Assembly (NCBI GenBank): GCA_002427465.1
Contig: DIRC01000037.1
Span: 1,353-8,303 of the forward strand
Reading direction: 5' to 3'
Length of the DNA stretch: 6,951 nt
From: Clostridiales bacterium UBA5446
Lineage (GTDB): Bacteria; Bacillota; Clostridia; Oscillospirales; Oscillospiraceae
Shown here: positions 5,491 to 6,951 of the stretch, one piece after another
How the letters are laid out: each line of letters begins with the position of its first letter
Numbering within the stretch: position 1 is the stretch's first letter
Program-made: the position numbers and the translations under genes
The notes under the pieces: model-generated
Databases searched by the model: none
What the model saw: the letters and a program-made list of their open reading frames with translations, nothing else
Told to the model about the DNA's origin: nothing

Positions 5491-6331
5491 CGGCTCCGCC
5501 CCCCTTCGCCTGCCTTTTCCCCGTCTCGGTATTATAACGCATCCATACACCGGAATACAAGACATTCCGCATAATGTCCACATCCCTGACCAGTGGAAGC
5601 TGCTCAAAACGGGCGGCGCACTCGCCTATAAGCATGGTAAGAATGGAGCGGAAGTCCTCTTCCGTCCTGCCTGCGGCGGCCAGCCGGGCCAGGGGATTGT
5701 AAACCCCTTTCGCCCTGTCCTTTTCAAGATCCACGGCCGCATCCATAACATATATGAACTCGCCGAGAGATTCACCGAACTTTCGCAGTTTTCCCCCCCA
5801 AAAGGGGTCCTCACGAAAATAAAAGACCTCGCCCATAATCCGGCCGAAACATCTGGTTCCCAGGTCCGGATCGGGCGATTTTAATTTTTCTATCTCCGAC
5901 AGCTCCATAAGGCGTTCCTCAATAAAAGCGCATTTTGCCTGATACTTCCGGCTGACATCTGAATACGCCTTGCCGAATATGCCCGCCTCGGCCCGCTTTA
6001 AGAGATTTTTATCGTCCTTCCAGTCGTCCATGAAGTTTAAATATGCCAGGGCCAGGTTCATGTCCGCCGCATAATCCGTAACGGAATTCTGCCAATACGC
6101 ATGTGTATTGACCGGATGCATCACACAGCGTTCCGTGCCGCTTTGCTCCTCCGGCTCATACATGGAAGACAGCAGCAGGATCAGAAAGGTCATGTCATAG
6201 GTCAGCGTCATCCGCGAAAGGGACCCCCTGCGGCTTTTAAGCGCCCTGCAAAGGCCGCAGTAACAGGCCTTATAGCGCTTAAGCTGATCTTCTGTCATTA
6301 TTTCTTTGTTTGCAATAACATAACCGAACAT
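5471..6331 (-). CDS. DUF5685 family protein with Asp-rich motifs
   Basis: This 286-residue, largely helical protein matches what I recall of the DUF5685 family: N-terminal MFGYV, a Cys cluster CYCGLC (C23, C25, C28), then TLTYDMTFLILLLSS, and CVMHPVN with another Cys (C69). Two acidic motifs stand out: MDDWKDD (101-107) and MDAAVDLEKDRAKGVYNPL (196-214). Their order and spacing on predicted helices recall the paired Asp-rich motifs of class I isoprenoid synthases, but this is inference and no function is established. The 44-54 segment is hydrophobic but short, so membrane insertion is uncertain. The Cys residues may bind a metal. The start lies 3 nt after the stop of the zinc-ribbon gene with only a weak AAGAAG upstream, so translation is probably coupled to that gene. 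The end overlaps the J-domain gene by 20 nt. Confidence 0.8.
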   Translation of the reverse strand: MFGYVIANKEIMTEDQLKRYKACYCGLCRALKSRRGSLSRMTLTYDMTFLILLLSSMYEPEEQSGTERCVMHPVNTHAYWQNSVTDYAADMNLALAYLNFMDDWKDDKNLLKRAEAGIFGKAYSDVSRKYQAKCAFIEERLMELSEIEKLKSPDPDLGTRCFGRIMGEVFYFREDPFWGGKLRKFGESLGEFIYVMDAAVDLEKDRAKGVYNPLARLAAAGRTEEDFRSILTMLIGECAARFEQLPLVRDVDIMRNVLYSGVWMRYNTETGKRQAKGGGADEQRSV

Positions 6332-6334
6332 CTA

Positions 6335-6739
6335 TCAGGTCTTCTTTACAAAGGATGCGCCGCATTTACGGCAGACTACCTTGATCTTGCCCTTTCCTCG
6401 CGGTACGCGGAGCATGGCGCGGCATGAGGGACACCGGAAAAATTTATAATCCCTGCGCTGGGAAAACCGCTCTTTTGCGCCGTGGAAATAAGAAAGAAAC
6501 TCACTTTTAAATTGAAGATATCTCATATTTTCCTCGCGACGTTTATTGTAATCCCGTGAAAAAATCCGAAAATAGCAGTATGCCAGACCGGCAACAATAA
6601 ATATCCAAAGCATAGACGAAACGCTTCCGCCAACAATCGCCGCGACAAGAATCATGATCCCAACAACGACTGAAACAAAGCGGCTCAGATTATCGCTTCC
6701 ATTGCGTCCTATCATGAAGTTGGCCAGTCTGGTCCTCAT
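6335..6739 (-). CDS. Small membrane protein with C-terminal zinc ribbon
   Basis: This 134-residue protein has two hydrophobic segments (about 21-38 and 42-58), likely a membrane hairpin, then a basic, helical stretch (about 60-98) and a C-terminal zinc ribbon with CPSC (103-106) and CRKC (123-126) 16 residues apart. The PRGKGKIKVVC segment between the Cys pairs is typical of similar clostridial proteins annotated as zinc-ribbon proteins. The ribbon would face the cytoplasm if both ends are inside, as the positive charges on either side suggest. A good Shine-Dalgarno AAAGGTGA (6753-6746) lies 6 nt before the ATG. It is the first gene of a three-gene operon with DUF5685 and the J-domain protein. 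Its role is unknown; nucleic-acid or protein binding by the ribbon is possible. Confidence 0.85.
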   Translation of the reverse strand: MRTRLANFMIGRNGSDNLSRFVSVVVGIMILVAAIVGGSVSSMLWIFIVAGLAYCYFRIFSRDYNKRREENMRYLQFKSEFLSYFHGAKERFSQRRDYKFFRCPSCRAMLRVPRGKGKIKVVCRKCGASFVKKT

Positions 6740-6772
6740 TTATTATCACCTTTCACAGCATTTATAACAGTT

Positions 6773-6804
6773 ATCATAGCATATGCCCGGTGTTAAGTTA
6801 TCAA
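6773..6804 (-). promoter_or_regulatory. Probable extended -10 promoter of the three-gene operon
   Basis: On the minus strand TGCTATGAT (6781-6773) forms an extended -10 box. The nearest -35-like box, TTGATA (6804-6799), is 20 nt away, longer than ideal, which the extended -10 could offset. An 11-bp dyad ATAACAGTTAT (6764-6774) lies at the predicted start of transcription. The leader before the first ATG would be about 25 nt. Confidence 0.5.
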
Positions 6805-6834
6805 GAATTTGTTAAATCTCCTTGCCCCGGCCCG

Positions 6835-6870
6835 AAAAAACGTAAAAGCACTTGCGCAGGCAAGTGCTTT
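6835..6870 (-). terminator. Rho-independent terminator of tRNA-Cys
   Basis: On the minus strand an 11-bp stem (6870-6860 with 6855-6845) with a 4-nt loop is followed by TTTT, ACG and six T (6840-6835). It begins 4 nt after the tRNA 3' end, separating the tRNA transcript from the operon downstream. Confidence 0.9.
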
Positions 6871-6874
6871 CGAA

Positions 6875-6949
6875 TGGAGGCGCCATCCGGATTTGAACCG
6901 GAGAATCGGGGATTTGCAGTCCCCTGCCTTACCGCTTGGCTATGGCGCC
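6875..6949 (-). tRNA. tRNA-Cys (anticodon GCA), CCA encoded
   Basis: The minus strand folds as a complete cloverleaf. The 7-bp acceptor stem is GGCGCCA (6949-6943) with TGGCGCC (6885-6879). A 3-bp D stem (GCC with GGC) has the AAGCGGTAA loop, and the 5-bp anticodon stem GGGGA/TCCCC has the loop CTGCAAA. The T arm is TCCGG-TTCAAAT-CCGGA, the discriminator is U and CCA is encoded at 6877-6875. The anticodon GCA (plus-strand TGC at 6915-6917) and the U discriminator identify it as tRNA-Cys. The promoter lies beyond the window edge, where other tRNA genes may precede it. Confidence 0.97.
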
Positions 6950-6951
6950 AT

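Noticed and set aside
5491..5607. Longer start for the J-domain protein (39 extra residues)
   Set aside because: The extension runs deep into the DUF5685 coding region in another frame, while the J domain begins directly at the ATG at 5490.
5375..5884. Plus-strand open frame opposite the DUF5685 and J-domain genes
   Set aside because: No domain, no Shine-Dalgarno of note, and both opposite genes have clear family signatures.
6875..6951. tRNA-Cys as an integration site of a mobile element
   Set aside because: No integrase, no repeated tRNA 3' end and no change of gene style next to it in this window.

Overview
The window looks like chromosomal backbone from a fairly GC-rich, low-oxygen-type Firmicute of the class Clostridia (Oscillospiraceae/Ruminococcaceae-like). 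This rests on the DnaX tail plus a Gly-rich YbaB/EbfC, a Clostridia-type DinB with an internal QxxxF clamp motif, a PRK06851-type P-loop protein, a DUF5685 protein, and a tRNA-Cys with encoded CCA. Coding regions are GC-rich, while the promoters are sharply AT-rich and sigma-A-like. No integrase, transposase, CRISPR array or phage gene is visible.

Layout from left to right: (1) the 3' part of dnaX (+) and ybaB (+), 14 nt apart, ending at a strong hairpin. (2) On the minus strand, a HAD phosphatase followed by dinB, converging on ybaB. dinB appears to have its own promoter inside a 34-bp dyad that also contains its start codon. (3) A divergent promoter region with overlapping -35 boxes, then a 364-residue P-loop protein (+). 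(4) A second hairpin, shared with a convergent three-gene minus-strand operon. In transcription order that operon encodes a two-TM zinc-ribbon protein, a DUF5685 protein and a J-domain/TPR protein. (5) A tRNA-Cys gene (minus) with a textbook terminator, upstream of that operon's promoter.

The first two blocks concern DNA replication and repair: the clamp-loader subunit, a nucleoid-associated protein and a translesion polymerase with a clamp-binding motif. The zinc-ribbon/DUF5685/J-protein operon is the least understood part. Its 3-nt gap and 20-nt overlap imply coupled expression, and DUF5685 carries two Asp-rich motifs reminiscent of class I isoprenoid-synthase folds. The most striking non-coding signal is the dinB start region. 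It holds a promoter placed to give a leaderless mRNA, inside an inverted repeat that would hide the start codon in any transcript reading through from the upstream phosphatase gene. All family names come from reading the translations; no database search was made.
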